From the NCBI GenBank assembly GCA_019634715.1, contig JAHCAU010000013.1, positions 62,001-126,000 of the forward strand: a stretch of 64,000 nt of DNA, read 5' to 3'. The position numbers and the translations under genes are program-made. Position 1 is the stretch's first letter. Each line of letters opens with the position of its first letter. Below are positions 25,447 through 34,090 of this stretch, piece after piece. This DNA comes from Lysobacter sp. GTDB taxonomy: Bacteria; Pseudomonadota; Gammaproteobacteria; Xanthomonadales; Xanthomonadaceae. Below the pieces are notes generated by a model. The model had not been told where the DNA came from, ran no database searches, and saw only the letters and a program-made list of their open reading frames with translations.

Positions 25447-25815
25447 TCAAGGCTCGACCAGCGACTGCGAAGCGCCGTTGCTGGCGCCGATCGGGCCGAT
25501 GGTCGCCAGGTCGATGCCTTCGATGCAGGCGAGGTTGTAGCCGTACTCGGTCGGGACGCTGCGACGCTGATGATGCGTGTAGATGCCGCAGATACTGCAG
25601 AAGTAATGCTTGGCGATCCCGGTGTTCCACTGGTAGAGGCTCAGCTTGTCCGCGCCCCGGGTGACACGAAGGCGATCCAGGGTCACGCCCGCCATGATCG
25701 CGCCCTTGCGGCTGCAGATGGAGCAGTTGCAACGGCGGATGTTCTCGTGGCCATCGATCAGATCGACTTCGAATTCAACCGCACCGCAATGGCAGGACCC
25801 TTTGACCGTCTGCAT
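25447..25815 (-). CDS. GFA family zinc-binding protein
   Basis: A 122-residue member of the GFA family (named after glutathione-dependent formaldehyde-activating enzyme; most members have no assigned reaction). Zinc-binding cysteines are all present: SCHCGAVEFEV, RRCNCSICSRKGAI and YFCSICGIYTHHQRR. The usual strand after the last cluster (YGYNLACIEGIDL) is present too. ATG 25815 opens MQTVKGSCHCGA, the family start. No adjacent formaldehyde dehydrogenase, so a role in formaldehyde metabolism is not supported here. Confidence 0.88.
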   Translation of the reverse strand: MQTVKGSCHCGAVEFEVDLIDGHENIRRCNCSICSRKGAIMAGVTLDRLRVTRGADKLSLYQWNTGIAKHYFCSICGIYTHHQRRSVPTEYGYNLACIEGIDLATIGPIGASNGASQSLVEP

Positions 25816-26101
25816 GGAACGTCTTTCACCCCGATATGCGAACCGGGCATCGCCGGGAGTGGCGATGCCCGAGCGCAAGCTTAGCGCAGCCACATGGGTG
25901 TCGCCACGAATCCGGGCCGGGATGACGATGCAGGATTGCGGATGGCGACGAATTCGTTGCACATTCCGCGCAGACGAACAAAGGTCTGCGATAGGGTGCG
26001 ATTCATCGCACCGGCTTTTCGCACCGCTGCGACCAAGGTTGTTCGCCGAGGCATATCCACGTGGATTCCGGGCGCGGGGATGACCCGCGCCCGGTGAAAC
26101 A

Positions 26102-26293
26102 TCACGCGGCGGCACCTTCCATCGGCACCAGTCGGTTGTCTTCGTCGTATTGCAGCCCGCAGACCATCGCGGCCATGCCGCGCAGCGCGGCCTGCGGGCT
26201 GGCGCCGCTGGCTTCGCAGAGCGCGATGAACTGGTGAGGGACTTCGACCAGCAGGACATTGGACGGCTGGAATTGCTGCTTCGGCTTGGACAT
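26102..26293 (-). CDS. Small protein of unknown function
   Basis: A 63-residue protein. The sequence reads VLLVEVPHQFIALCEASGAS then a helix AALRGMAAMVCGLQYDEDNR; no signal peptide. ATG 26293 is preceded 7 bases upstream by GGAG. The pattern of hydrophobic residues and third-position GC supports coding. Function unknown. It sits between the GFA gene and the RAYT pseudogene. Confidence 0.5.
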   Translation of the reverse strand: MSKPKQQFQPSNVLLVEVPHQFIALCEASGASPQAALRGMAAMVCGLQYDEDNRLVPMEGAAA

Positions 26294-26476
26294 GACGGGA
26301 CTCCGTTTCGCCCGACACCCGGAGTGGGCGCCGTTGGCGAGTCCAATCCGCATCGCGCGCAGGCGCGTCAAGGTTTGCGCAGCAACTCGCCTCGACCTTG
26401 ACGCGCCGAGCACGATGCGACCGTGGGACGACAACGGTAGCCACCTCTTACTCGATCCGCGCAGGCTTTTGACTTT

Positions 26477-26498
26477 GTAGGGCGGGCTCAAGCCCGCC
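26477..26498. repeat. RAYT-flanking REP-like hairpin (downstream side)
   Basis: GTAGGGCGGGCTCAAGCCCG, then CC: a GTAGG tag followed by the palindrome GGCGGGCTCAAGCCCGCC. It lies 8 bases beyond the 3' end of the RAYT pseudogene. Confidence 0.75.
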
Positions 26499-26505
26499 GC
26501 AGTGA

Positions 26506-27023
26506 TCAAGCGAATCCGGACGGCGGAGGCATCGCCCAATCCAACGGATACGCACCCGCCATGACCCATCTTCGAAAGGACGAATGCGGCCACTCCGCCG
26601 CGCACGTTGCGTGCCCATGCTTGACCGGGTTCCAATGAATGTAATCGACATGACGACGCATGTCCTCGTCATCGCGAATCAGATGCTCCCAGTAACGGCG
26701 TTGCCAGACGCCCCGCTCACGGCTGACGATGCGTCGTCCGGTTCGCCACTCATCCCTGGGCAGTCGACGAGAGAAGCCCGCCTTGATGTGCGCCCAGCGA
26801 TTGGCGTTGTCGGCATCATTGTCCGGGAGGCGCCAGATGCAGTGCAGGTGATCGGGCAACACCACGATGGCCATTATCTCGAAGGGTCTTGCCGCCTGCG
26901 CCGCCCGGAACGACGCCCGCAGCTCATCCGCACGCTCCACCAGCAGACGACGGCGACGCTCCAGAAGATTGACGTGAAGAAGTAGGTTCCGCCCGGCACC
27001 CGGGCGCGACGATAGTTCGGCAT
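26506..27023 (-). pseudogene. REP-associated tyrosine transposase (RAYT), frameshifted
   Basis: RAYTs are Y1-type single-strand transposases thought to move REP repeats. The main frame holds the catalytic features: VVLPDHLHCIWRLP (His-x-His metal site) and RHVDYIHWNPVKHG (catalytic tyrosine and NPVKH). VWQRRYWEH is also typical. The family start MPNYRRARVPGGTYFFT is present from ATG 27023 but in another frame; it joins VNLLERRRRLLVERADEL after a one-base deletion near 26971–26974. So the gene is probably inactive, unless the shift is programmed or a sequencing error. Both ends are bordered by GTAGG-tagged hairpins. Confidence 0.88.
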
Positions 27024-27132
27024 GCCGCCAGCGTCGCGTCGATCGCGAGGACCCGCTATCGGCACACACCCCGAATCGGGGTCAGAAAATCCTTCAAGAT
27101 TGCCGCCTTTGGCAGATGCCCGCTTCGTTATC

Positions 27133-27155
27133 GGCGGGCCTAGGGCCCGCCCTAC
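27133..27155. repeat. RAYT-flanking REP-like hairpin (upstream side)
   Basis: Palindrome GGCGGGCCTAGGGCCCGCC followed by CTAC, the inverse orientation of the hairpin at 26477. A further partial copy (GGAGGGCTCAAGCCCG) lies at about 27187–27203. Confidence 0.7.
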
Positions 27156-27247
27156 AAAACGCTTCGCCAGCATGGGCGGGCGCAGGGAGGGCTCAAGCCC
27201 GGTTTGCGAGCTTATGAGTTACAAAACGTGGCAGGCGAAGATCGGAT

Positions 27248-27832
27248 TCAAATCCGTCTTACAAGCTTAAACAAATCCAAATAAATTCTTCCAAAAGGAA
27301 AATCAGACACCATGGCTTCAATCAAATCCACAGTATCCGCCCGAATTCCAATCTCTCTCACCTCCAATAATTCCGCACGAGCAACAACATTAACAGCATC
27401 CGGCGATACGCCATCAACAATCGTTAGACCAACCGTAAAAGCCTCACCCGGATTTAGAAGATCGACATTCACAGTGAAATCTTGACCATCGGCATTCACA
27501 TCAAAGCTCGCGCCTTTCGGCAATTTCAATTCATGGTCAATTATAACTCCAGATTTATGAGGAATAATTTTCACAGGAATCGATTTTAATGGTCGATTCC
27601 CAATATTCCTAAAAATCACCGTACAAGAATCAGCACAATCAATATTAACCCCATCATAAGTTAAGGCCAACTTCCCCAAGCCGCCTTGCGCAATACGCCT
27701 AGCCGAGATCGAATATCCAAGCCACCGCTTTTCTCTACGAAAATATGAAACAAGCAAGCCCAACAAATAGGCAGCCAAGCTTCCAGAAAGAGCTCCAACA
27801 ACAAACTGATTTTCCTTTACAAACTCCCACAT
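27248..27832 (-). CDS. Low-GC membrane-anchored protein of unknown function
   Basis: A 194-residue protein with one N-terminal transmembrane helix (VVGALSGSLAAYLLGLLVSYF, residues ~12–32; stretch quoted in part) followed by basic residues and a beta-rich domain. The pattern CTVIFRNIGNRPLKSIPV and FTVNVDLLNPGEAFTVGLTI suggests an Ig-like/immunoglobulin-type fold facing the cytoplasm, by the positive-inside rule. Base composition is far lower in GC than every neighbour, with A/T-rich third positions, so it is likely horizontally acquired. I chose ATG 27832, 7 bases after AGGAG, over ATG 27856. No homologue recognised; might belong to a defence or phage-derived module, but nothing here proves that. 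Confidence 0.7.
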   Translation of the reverse strand: MWEFVKENQFVVGALSGSLAAYLLGLLVSYFRREKRWLGYSISARRIAQGGLGKLALTYDGVNIDCADSCTVIFRNIGNRPLKSIPVKIIPHKSGVIIDHELKLPKGASFDVNADGQDFTVNVDLLNPGEAFTVGLTIVDGVSPDAVNVVARAELLEVREIGIRADTVDLIEAMVSDFPFGRIYLDLFKLVRRI

Positions 27833-27967
27833 CACATTGCTCCTGAGAAAAACCATAGAAAGCGGCGATCCGCTTCATTCGAGCCTCTAGAACATAGCCT
27901 TTTTCTGTGCTGTCCGCGAAACGGGCTACCAAAACGAATCGAATCAATCTCACGAGACTGGAAACGA

Positions 27968-29311
27968 TCACCCAGCCCCAAACCCATCCCGCGAAAGATT
28001 CTCCGGCGCACCCTCCGTGCACACCACATCATCCTCGATGCGAATCCCGCCGTAGGGCTTGAAGCGTGCAACGGCATCCCAGTTCACGCTGTCGCCCTGC
28101 CCCTTCGCCTTGAGTTCGTCGAGCAGCATGTCGATGAAGTAAATGCCGGGTTCGATGGTGACGACCATGCCCGGTGCGAGGACGCGGGTGAGGCGCAGGT
28201 AGGGGTGGCCGTCGGGCTTGGCGATGGTGCCGCCTGCATCGGAGGCGGCGAAGCCGGCGACGTCGTGCACCTGCAGGCCGATGCCGTGGCCGATGCCGTG
28301 CGGGAAGAAGGCGCTGCTGACGCCGGTGGCGACGGCGGCTTCGGGGGAGACGGTAATGACGCCGAAATCATGGAGGATGCCAGCGAGCGCGAGGTGCGCG
28401 TCGAGGTGGATCTGCTTGTAGTCGGTGCCGTCGCGGACCTGGTCGCACATGCGCCGCTGCGCGGCATCGACGGCGTCGATCATGGCCTGGAATTCGTCGT
28501 GGCCGGCGGCGGCGTAGGTGCGGGTGATGTCGGCGGCGTAGCCGCGATGGCTGCCGCCGGCGTCGATGAGGAAGCTGCGCGACTGCGCGGGCGGGCGGCG
28601 GTCGCGGTCGGTGTAGTGCAGCACCGCGCCGTGTTCGTTGAGGCAGACGATGTTGTTGTACGGCAGGTCGTTGGCGTCCTGGCGCGCGGCCTGGCAGTAG
28701 GCCAGGTGGATGCCGAATTCGCTGGCACCGGCGCGGAAGGCGCGTTCGGCGGCGCGGTGGCCGCGCACGGCGACGCGCGTGGCTTCGCGCATCATCGCGA
28801 TTTCGTACGGCGTCTTGAAGGCGCGGTGATAGTGCAGGTAGTCGAGCACCGGCTGCGGGTTGTTCGGCGCGAACGCGGCGTACTGGCCCAGCGCGCTCTG
28901 CGCTTCGCCGAGGATGGCGCAGCGCGCGGCGTTGCGCGGCAGGTGCTGCCTGGCGTCGTCGGCGTTGCGGATGACCTGGATGTCGAAGTGCTCGACCCAG
29001 TCGCCGTTCGGCGCTTCCGGCACCACGTGCCAGTAGTCGTGCGGCTGCAGGAAGATCAGCTTCGGGCGCTCGCCGGGCGTATGCACCAGCCAGCTGCCCG
29101 GCGTATTGGTGAGCGGCAGCCAGGCCTTGAAGTGCGGGTTCACCGCGTACGGGTAATCGCGGTCGTCGAAGACCTGGTAATGCAGGGTGCCGCTGGGCAC
29201 GACGAGATGGTCGAAACCGCCGCGGGCGAGCGCGGCGTCGGCGCGCGCACGCACGGTGTCGAGGTGGGCGGCGTACAGGCGGGCGGGCGTGCTGGAAAGG
29301 TCGTGGGACAT
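27968..29311 (-). CDS. pepQ: Xaa-Pro dipeptidase (prolidase)
   Basis: Cleaves dipeptides with C-terminal proline; M24B family, two metal ions, cytosolic. The 447 residues fit PepQ. Ligands: FLIDAGGSHRGYAADITRTY (two Asp), FFPHGIGHGIGLQVHD (His), VVTIEPGIYFID (Glu) and GGIRIEDDVV (Glu). N-terminal domain features NPHFKAWLPL and FLQPHDYWHV are typical of the bacterial prolidases that act on organophosphates. I use the ATG at 29311 (MSHDLSSTPARLY); an in-frame ATG five codons upstream at 29326 is possible. The 3' end borders a low-GC patch but the C-terminus looks complete. Confidence 0.94.
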   Translation of the reverse strand: MSHDLSSTPARLYAAHLDTVRARADAALARGGFDHLVVPSGTLHYQVFDDRDYPYAVNPHFKAWLPLTNTPGSWLVHTPGERPKLIFLQPHDYWHVVPEAPNGDWVEHFDIQVIRNADDARQHLPRNAARCAILGEAQSALGQYAAFAPNNPQPVLDYLHYHRAFKTPYEIAMMREATRVAVRGHRAAERAFRAGASEFGIHLAYCQAARQDANDLPYNNIVCLNEHGAVLHYTDRDRRPPAQSRSFLIDAGGSHRGYAADITRTYAAAGHDEFQAMIDAVDAAQRRMCDQVRDGTDYKQIHLDAHLALAGILHDFGVITVSPEAAVATGVSSAFFPHGIGHGIGLQVHDVAGFAASDAGGTIAKPDGHPYLRLTRVLAPGMVVTIEPGIYFIDMLLDELKAKGQGDSVNWDAVARFKPYGGIRIEDDVVCTEGAPENLSRDGFGAG

Positions 29312-29384
29312 GTCGGAGCCGTGCATGGGTCGTGGGCGCGTCCGCTTCGCGGCGGACGCAGGGAAGCGGAACGCGATCGCGCGA

Positions 29385-29732
29385 TCAGTCGTAGGCGGCG
29401 CCGGGGGCGTCGACCCAGTCGCGCAGGCGGTCGCGGTGGTGGTCGGTCATCGAGATGAAGCGGAAGCCGGCCCAGAACTGGCCCGGCGTGCTGGCGCGGT
29501 CGCTCCACAGCAGGTGCGCGCCGACTTCGAGTTCGGCGCCTTCCATGCCGGGCAGGCGGAAGCGGAACTGGTACAGCGCATCGTCGTTGAGCGCCTGGCT
29601 GGCCATCAGCAGCATGCCGCCGTCGGACAGGTTGCCGATGCGGCCGACCACCTCCTCGGTCATGGTGTCGCTGACGAGGATGGTGTCGGTGACCTTGCGG
29701 CGGGGAGAGCGCCGGTGTTCGCGCGTGCTCAT
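29385..29732 (-). CDS. PilZ domain protein (c-di-GMP receptor)
   Basis: A 115-residue single-domain PilZ protein. The c-di-GMP binding signature is present: REHRRSPRRK (RxxxR) and, about 22 residues on, NLSDGGM ([DN]xSxxG). The remaining beta strands (YQFRFRLPGM, VGAHLLWSD, FWAGFRFISM) fit the barrel. It overlaps the upstream DUF1631 gene by 4 bases (ATGA), so the two are translationally coupled and probably work together. It would sense c-di-GMP made by enzymes such as those at 17005 and 60013. Confidence 0.92.
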   Translation of the reverse strand: MSTREHRRSPRRKVTDTILVSDTMTEEVVGRIGNLSDGGMLLMASQALNDDALYQFRFRLPGMEGAELEVGAHLLWSDRASTPGQFWAGFRFISMTDHHRDRLRDWVDAPGAAYD

Positions 29733-32551
29733 GCAGCGGGCCCCCTGGAAGTCGGATCGGCGTGCCCGGAGGCGGGCGCGGAACGGATGGCGGTGTCGTC
29801 GTGCGCGGGCGCGTGGCCGTGCGGCGCGGCCGGGACGGAACGCACCGCGATGTCGTCGTCGTGCGCGTCGTCGTCGCGACGCCCGGCGAGGCTGCGCAGG
29901 GCGCTGAGCGCGGCGTTCCAGGCGCGATCGAGCAGGCGCGCGCGGTGCGCGGTGACCACGCGCACCTGGTCGCGCGCCATCATCCGCGCGAGGCTGTCGA
30001 GCGAGTGTTCGCCGACGCGCTGGCCGCGCTGGTTGACGAACAGGGCGTTGCCGGTGACCGAGCTGTGCCAGGACATGCGGCGACGGACCACGTCGCCCTG
30101 CTGGTTGGTGACGAATTCGATCCAGGTGCCGAAGGGCAGCAGGCGCAGTTGTTCGTAGCAGGCCTCTTCCTGCGGCGAGCGCGACGGCAGGTCGGGCTTG
30201 CGCGTCTTCTGCGCATCCTCGCCCAGGCGCACGCGCGCGCGCAGCTTCATCGTCAGTTCGGTGCGGGATTCGCCGTCCTCGTCCTCGCGGACGCTGCTGG
30301 ACAGCCGCTGCGCGATCGCGTCGGCCTCTTCGTCGTGGTAGCCGACCTGCTTGAGCGCGCTCTCGACGTGGGTCTTGAGCGCGGCGTGCCCGTCGGCGAC
30401 ACCCTGCCCGGTGCAGGCATCGACGATCTGCCGGGTGGCGTCGAGCTGGCGGTTCCACTCTTCCGAGCCTTCGCCATGGCGCAGGCAGGTGAGCGTGAGC
30501 ACGTCGGCCCAGGCCTGGTTGAGCAGTGCGCGGCTGAACTTGGGCAGCGGCTGCTCGCCGGCCAGCTGGGCCAGCGTCCGTTCGACGCGCAGCTTGGCCG
30601 CTTCGAGCTTTTCCTTGCCGCGCGCGGCTTCGACGTGGCGCCGTTCCAGGGTTTCGGCGCGACGCGCCTGCGCATCGATGTGCGCCTGCAGCTGTTTGTT
30701 GCTCTGCTCGAAGGCATCGAGCTTCGCGCCGTCGTACTGCTTGACCGCGTGGGTCACCGCGTCCTGCAGCGGCGCCAGCAGGGCGGGATCGAAGTCGTCG
30801 TCGGCCAGCCACTTCGCGGCGGTGTCCGACACTGTGCTGAGCAGTTGCCGCGCCGGGTGGTTGGGGCGGACGAAGAAGGCGCGGTCCTGCAGCGCGACGC
30901 GCAGCAGGGTGACCTGCAGGCGCTTGATCAGCGCCGCGGCCGGCGCGTCGCCGCGCATCTCCTGCTGCAGGTGGTTGTAGAGCAGGCCGAGCAGGTCGAA
31001 GGTGTCGTTGTCGGCGGGGCTGAGCGCGACCGGCTTGCCGAAGCGCTGGCGCGCCTGGGCCAGCAGCGAGGTCTTGACGTCGGCGATGGTCGGCGGCGCG
31101 CCGCCGGTGGGCGATTCGACGTCCAGGCGGCCGAGGCTCTGCAGCAGGTCGGCCGTGGGCAGCGCCTGTTCGGCACGCGCGCCCGGAGGCGCCGGATTCG
31201 CGCGCTCCTGCGCGACGCGGCGCTCGGCGAGCAGTTTCTGCAATTCGTTGAAGGCTTTCTGTTCGTCGACCGCGACCGCGGTCGCCTCCGACTGGCCCAT
31301 CCAGGTGGTGTGCGGACGCTGCGGGTCGTAGGCATGGGCGGCGGGCGATGCGCCATCGTGCGCGACCTCCTCGCCGAACGCGGTCGCCGGATCGGCCGGG
31401 GCTTGGCTCCCCGCCCCCGCCGGCCGGCTGCCCGCGCGCCCCTGCGAGGATGCATGCCCGGCCGCGCCCGGGGCCGACGACGACGCCTGCCGACCGCCAC
31501 CGCCCCCGCCGCCGGAGCCACCGTCAGCGCTGGCAGCATCGCTGCCGGGATCGTTCGCGGGATCGGTCGCGGCATCGGCCGTACCACCCGGGCCGCTCGC
31601 ACCGCCCGCCACGCCACCACTGGCCACGCCACCAGCCGAGCCGGCGCTGCCGCCAGTGCCGGCCGCGCCGCGGCGCCCGGCGCCAACGACATCGCCGCCC
31701 CTGCCGCCCGCTCCGGCCGGCGCGGCGCCCGTCGAGGCCGCGCTGCCGCGGCGGGACGGCGCAACGGCCGTCGCGGCCGCCTCGTCCTCCGTCGAAGGTT
31801 CTTCGACGCCCACCAGGGTGCCGCGCGAACGCATCGGCACGTAGCTCAGACCCGGCAGCACGCCCTCGTCGATCAGCAGCGCATCGAGTTTCTCGAACAG
31901 CGACTGGCAGTGGGTCATGAACCGGCGGTCGAAGGTCCGGTAGAACAGCAGCCGCGCGTCGTGTTCGAGCTGCAGCACCTCGCCGGCGTGGCGGATCGCG
32001 CGACACAGCGCCTGCGGCCCCATCGGGTTGCGCTCGTTGTCGAACGCGGGCATCGCGCCGAGGACGCCGAAGCGCTGGCCGAGCAGGTGCAGGGTGAGGT
32101 TGGTGCGCGATTCCTGGCGCGAGGCGATGGCGTGCAACACCGCGCCCTCGTCCATCACCGATTCGTCGACCAGGCTGAGATTGCGGAAATTCACCGGCGC
32201 CTGGCTCGGCACCACCGTGCGCACGGGCGAGAGGTGCTGGGGCGTGCGGATCGAGGCCAGCCCGCTCTCCAGCACCTGCATGAAGCGCGGCACCAGGTCG
32301 TGGCGGTTGAGGCGGACCACGCGCAGCATCTGCATGTGGTCGAAGGCCGAGCTGCCGGTGGTGCCCGAGCGCTCGGCGAGGCGGAAGAGTTCTTCCTCGA
32401 ACTCGGTCACCGTGGCGACGAGGTTGCGCTCCAGTTCCTCGCTGTACAGCGCGAGCGCCCGTTCGAGCGTACGCCGCACGCGGCGCGGCAGCCCTGCGGT
32501 GGCCAGGGTCCTTGGCGCAGAGAGATCCTGGGAATCGTTGGGCGAAGCCAT
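29729..32551 (-). CDS. DUF1631 family protein (paralogue 2), coupled to PilZ gene
   Basis: A 940-residue cytosolic protein of the DUF1631 family, function unknown. The N-terminal part is helical (SEELERNLVATVTEFEEELF). Residues ~270–430 form a Gly/Ala/Ser/Gln-rich disordered linker. The C-terminal half repeats the blocks of paralogue 1: an FDLLGLLYNHLQQEM helix, DRAFFVRPNHPARQLLSTVS, a coiled coil ~610–680, and SVTGNALFVNQRGQRVGEHS near the end. I use ATG 32551 (MASPNDSQDL); an ATG at 32593 would add 14 residues. Overlap with the PilZ gene implies a joint role, perhaps as an output partner of c-di-GMP signalling; that is inference. Confidence 0.85.
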   Translation of the reverse strand: MASPNDSQDLSAPRTLATAGLPRRVRRTLERALALYSEELERNLVATVTEFEEELFRLAERSGTTGSSAFDHMQMLRVVRLNRHDLVPRFMQVLESGLASIRTPQHLSPVRTVVPSQAPVNFRNLSLVDESVMDEGAVLHAIASRQESRTNLTLHLLGQRFGVLGAMPAFDNERNPMGPQALCRAIRHAGEVLQLEHDARLLFYRTFDRRFMTHCQSLFEKLDALLIDEGVLPGLSYVPMRSRGTLVGVEEPSTEDEAAATAVAPSRRGSAASTGAAPAGAGGRGGDVVGAGRRGAAGTGGSAGSAGGVASGGVAGGASGPGGTADAATDPANDPGSDAASADGGSGGGGGGGRQASSSAPGAAGHASSQGRAGSRPAGAGSQAPADPATAFGEEVAHDGASPAAHAYDPQRPHTTWMGQSEATAVAVDEQKAFNELQKLLAERRVAQERANPAPPGARAEQALPTADLLQSLGRLDVESPTGGAPPTIADVKTSLLAQARQRFGKPVALSPADNDTFDLLGLLYNHLQQEMRGDAPAAALIKRLQVTLLRVALQDRAFFVRPNHPARQLLSTVSDTAAKWLADDDFDPALLAPLQDAVTHAVKQYDGAKLDAFEQSNKQLQAHIDAQARRAETLERRHVEAARGKEKLEAAKLRVERTLAQLAGEQPLPKFSRALLNQAWADVLTLTCLRHGEGSEEWNRQLDATRQIVDACTGQGVADGHAALKTHVESALKQVGYHDEEADAIAQRLSSSVREDEDGESRTELTMKLRARVRLGEDAQKTRKPDLPSRSPQEEACYEQLRLLPFGTWIEFVTNQQGDVVRRRMSWHSSVTGNALFVNQRGQRVGEHSLDSLARMMARDQVRVVTAHRARLLDRAWNAALSALRSLAGRRDDDAHDDDIAVRSVPAAPHGHAPAHDDTAIRSAPASGHADPTSRGPAA

Positions 32552-32650
32552 CGGGGCCTGTCGAAGTGCGACGTGATGCGCGTTTCTTAACATGCCGGGC
32601 CGCGCGCGCCAACCGTTGTCGGCGGAACGGCGGATCCGGCACGCAGGGCG

Positions 32651-33850
32651 CTACGCATCGTCGGTGGGAAGGAACAGCGAAATGGTGTCGTTGGCGAAGC
32701 GCTGGCCGGCATCGGTCGGGCGCACCCGGTCGCCGTCGACCTGCAGCCAGCCGCGCGCGACCGCGTCGGCCAGCGGCCCGGCGATGGCGTCGCGCCACAG
32801 CCCGGTGCGCGCCTCGAAGCGTGCCAGCGGGAAGGATTCGCGCAGGCGCAACTGGTTGAGCATGAACTCGAACGGCAGCTGCGATGCCGGGATGATGTCG
32901 TCGCCGCCGATCGCCGCCGGCGTGCCGGCCTGGGCCAGATACGCCGCCGGATGTTTCAGCTTCCAGCGGCGCAGGATGCGGTCGTCGGCGTGCGCGCTGC
33001 CGGCCCCGGCCTCGTCGCTGCGCGGCAGGCTGATCTTGCCGTGCGCGCCCGCGCCGATGCCGAGATAGTCGCCGAAGCGCCAGTAGTTGAGGTTGTGTTC
33101 GCACTGCCGGCCGGGACGGGCATAGGCGCTGATCTCGTACTGCGCGTAGCCGGCGTCGGCGAGCAGGGCCTGGGCGTGCTCCTGGATGTCCCAGGCCGCG
33201 TCTTCGTCGGGGATGCCCTGCGGCGGGCGCGCGGCGAAGACGGTGTTGGGTTCGAGCGTGAGCTGGTAGTGACTGATGTGCGCCGGCGCCAGCGCGAAGG
33301 CGCGCTGCAGGTCGTGCTCGGCCATCGCCAGGGTCTGCCCGGGCAGCGCGTACATCAGGTCGAGGTTGAGATTGTCCAGACCGGCGTCCTGGGCCAGCTT
33401 CACCGCCGCGTCGGCCTGGCCGCTGTCGTGGATGCGGCCGAGGCGCTTGAGGACGTCGTCGTCGAAGGTCTGGATGCCGAAGGAAATGCGGTTCACACCG
33501 GCCTTGCGGTAGTCCTCGAAGCAGCCGTGCTCGGCGGTGCCCGGGTTGGTTTCCAGGGTGATCTCGCAGCCCGGCGCGAAACGCAGGCGCGCAGCGGCGC
33601 CCTGCAGGAAGCGGTCGATGGCCTCGGCCGGGAACAGGCTGGGCGTGCCGCCGCCGAAGAACACGCTGTGCACGCTGCGGCCCCAGACCAGCGGCAGGTC
33701 CTGGTCGAGATCGGCCAGCAGGGCATCGACATAGGCCGCGAACGGCGGCGTCCCGCCGCGGTGCTCGTGCGAGTTGAAATCGCAGTACGGGCATTTGCGC
33801 ACGCACCAGGGCATGTGCACGTACAGCGACAAAGGCGGCAGGCTCAGCAT
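32651..33850 (-). CDS. hemW: Radical SAM protein HemW (heme chaperone)
   Basis: HemW binds heme and is thought to deliver it to membrane proteins; long misannotated as coproporphyrinogen III oxidase. The 399 residues fit the family. The radical SAM cluster motif is CVRKCPYC (Cys16, 20, 23), where HemW has no additional cysteine as found in HemN. VFFGGGTPSLFP, ITLETNPGT, FGIQTFDDDVLKRLGR and NLDLMYALPGQ are typical. ATG 33850 (MLSLPPLSLYVHMPW) gives the family start. In Xanthomonadales hemW commonly follows rdgB, as here; a repeat-filled gap of 240 bases separates them. Confidence 0.93.
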   Translation of the reverse strand: MLSLPPLSLYVHMPWCVRKCPYCDFNSHEHRGGTPPFAAYVDALLADLDQDLPLVWGRSVHSVFFGGGTPSLFPAEAIDRFLQGAAARLRFAPGCEITLETNPGTAEHGCFEDYRKAGVNRISFGIQTFDDDVLKRLGRIHDSGQADAAVKLAQDAGLDNLNLDLMYALPGQTLAMAEHDLQRAFALAPAHISHYQLTLEPNTVFAARPPQGIPDEDAAWDIQEHAQALLADAGYAQYEISAYARPGRQCEHNLNYWRFGDYLGIGAGAHGKISLPRSDEAGAGSAHADDRILRRWKLKHPAAYLAQAGTPAAIGGDDIIPASQLPFEFMLNQLRLRESFPLARFEARTGLWRDAIAGPLADAVARGWLQVDGDRVRPTDAGQRFANDTISLFLPTDDA

Positions 33851-33904
33851 GGGCAGTGCTCGGGTCTTGTCGCGAAAATCCCCCGCATCCGCTGCGCGCA
33901 TGCC

Positions 33905-34055
33905 GCCCCCTTTTGCAAAGGGGGCAGGACGACTTCGGCCGCATCCTGCAGCGGTCCTTCCGGCATCGCGATAACGACCGCACGTTCATGTCGTGCCAGA
34001 AGGCGACGAAGCGCGATGCCGCGACGACGCGCCCCCCCCTTTGCAAAAGGGGGGC
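33905..34055. repeat. Pair of poly-C/poly-G hairpins in inverted orientation
   Basis: Two short palindromes, CCCCCTTTTGCAAAGGGGG at about 33906–33924 and its inverted copy (CCCCCCTTTGCAAAAGGGGGG) near 34032–34054, about 110 bases apart between rdgB and hemW. The second continues into CTGGGGGGGATTTGAA. This resembles another xanthomonad intergenic repeat type. The rest of the 33851–34090 gap shows no gene. Confidence 0.7.
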
Positions 34056-34090
34056 TGGGGGGGATTTGAACGCCACGATCACACATGACG

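Noticed and set aside
25447..25815. Formaldehyde detoxification gene set
   Set aside because: Only a lone GFA-family gene; no glutathione-dependent dehydrogenase or hydrolase nearby.
27735..28022. A 95-residue Cys/Trp-rich minus-strand frame overlapping the low-GC gene and the end of pepQ
   Set aside because: It overlaps two better genes and shows no ribosome site or recognisable pattern.
29762..32590. A 942-codon plus-strand frame opposite DUF1631
   Set aside because: No recognisable domains, low-complexity His/Gln/Arg; antisense to a well-supported gene with an overlapping PilZ partner.
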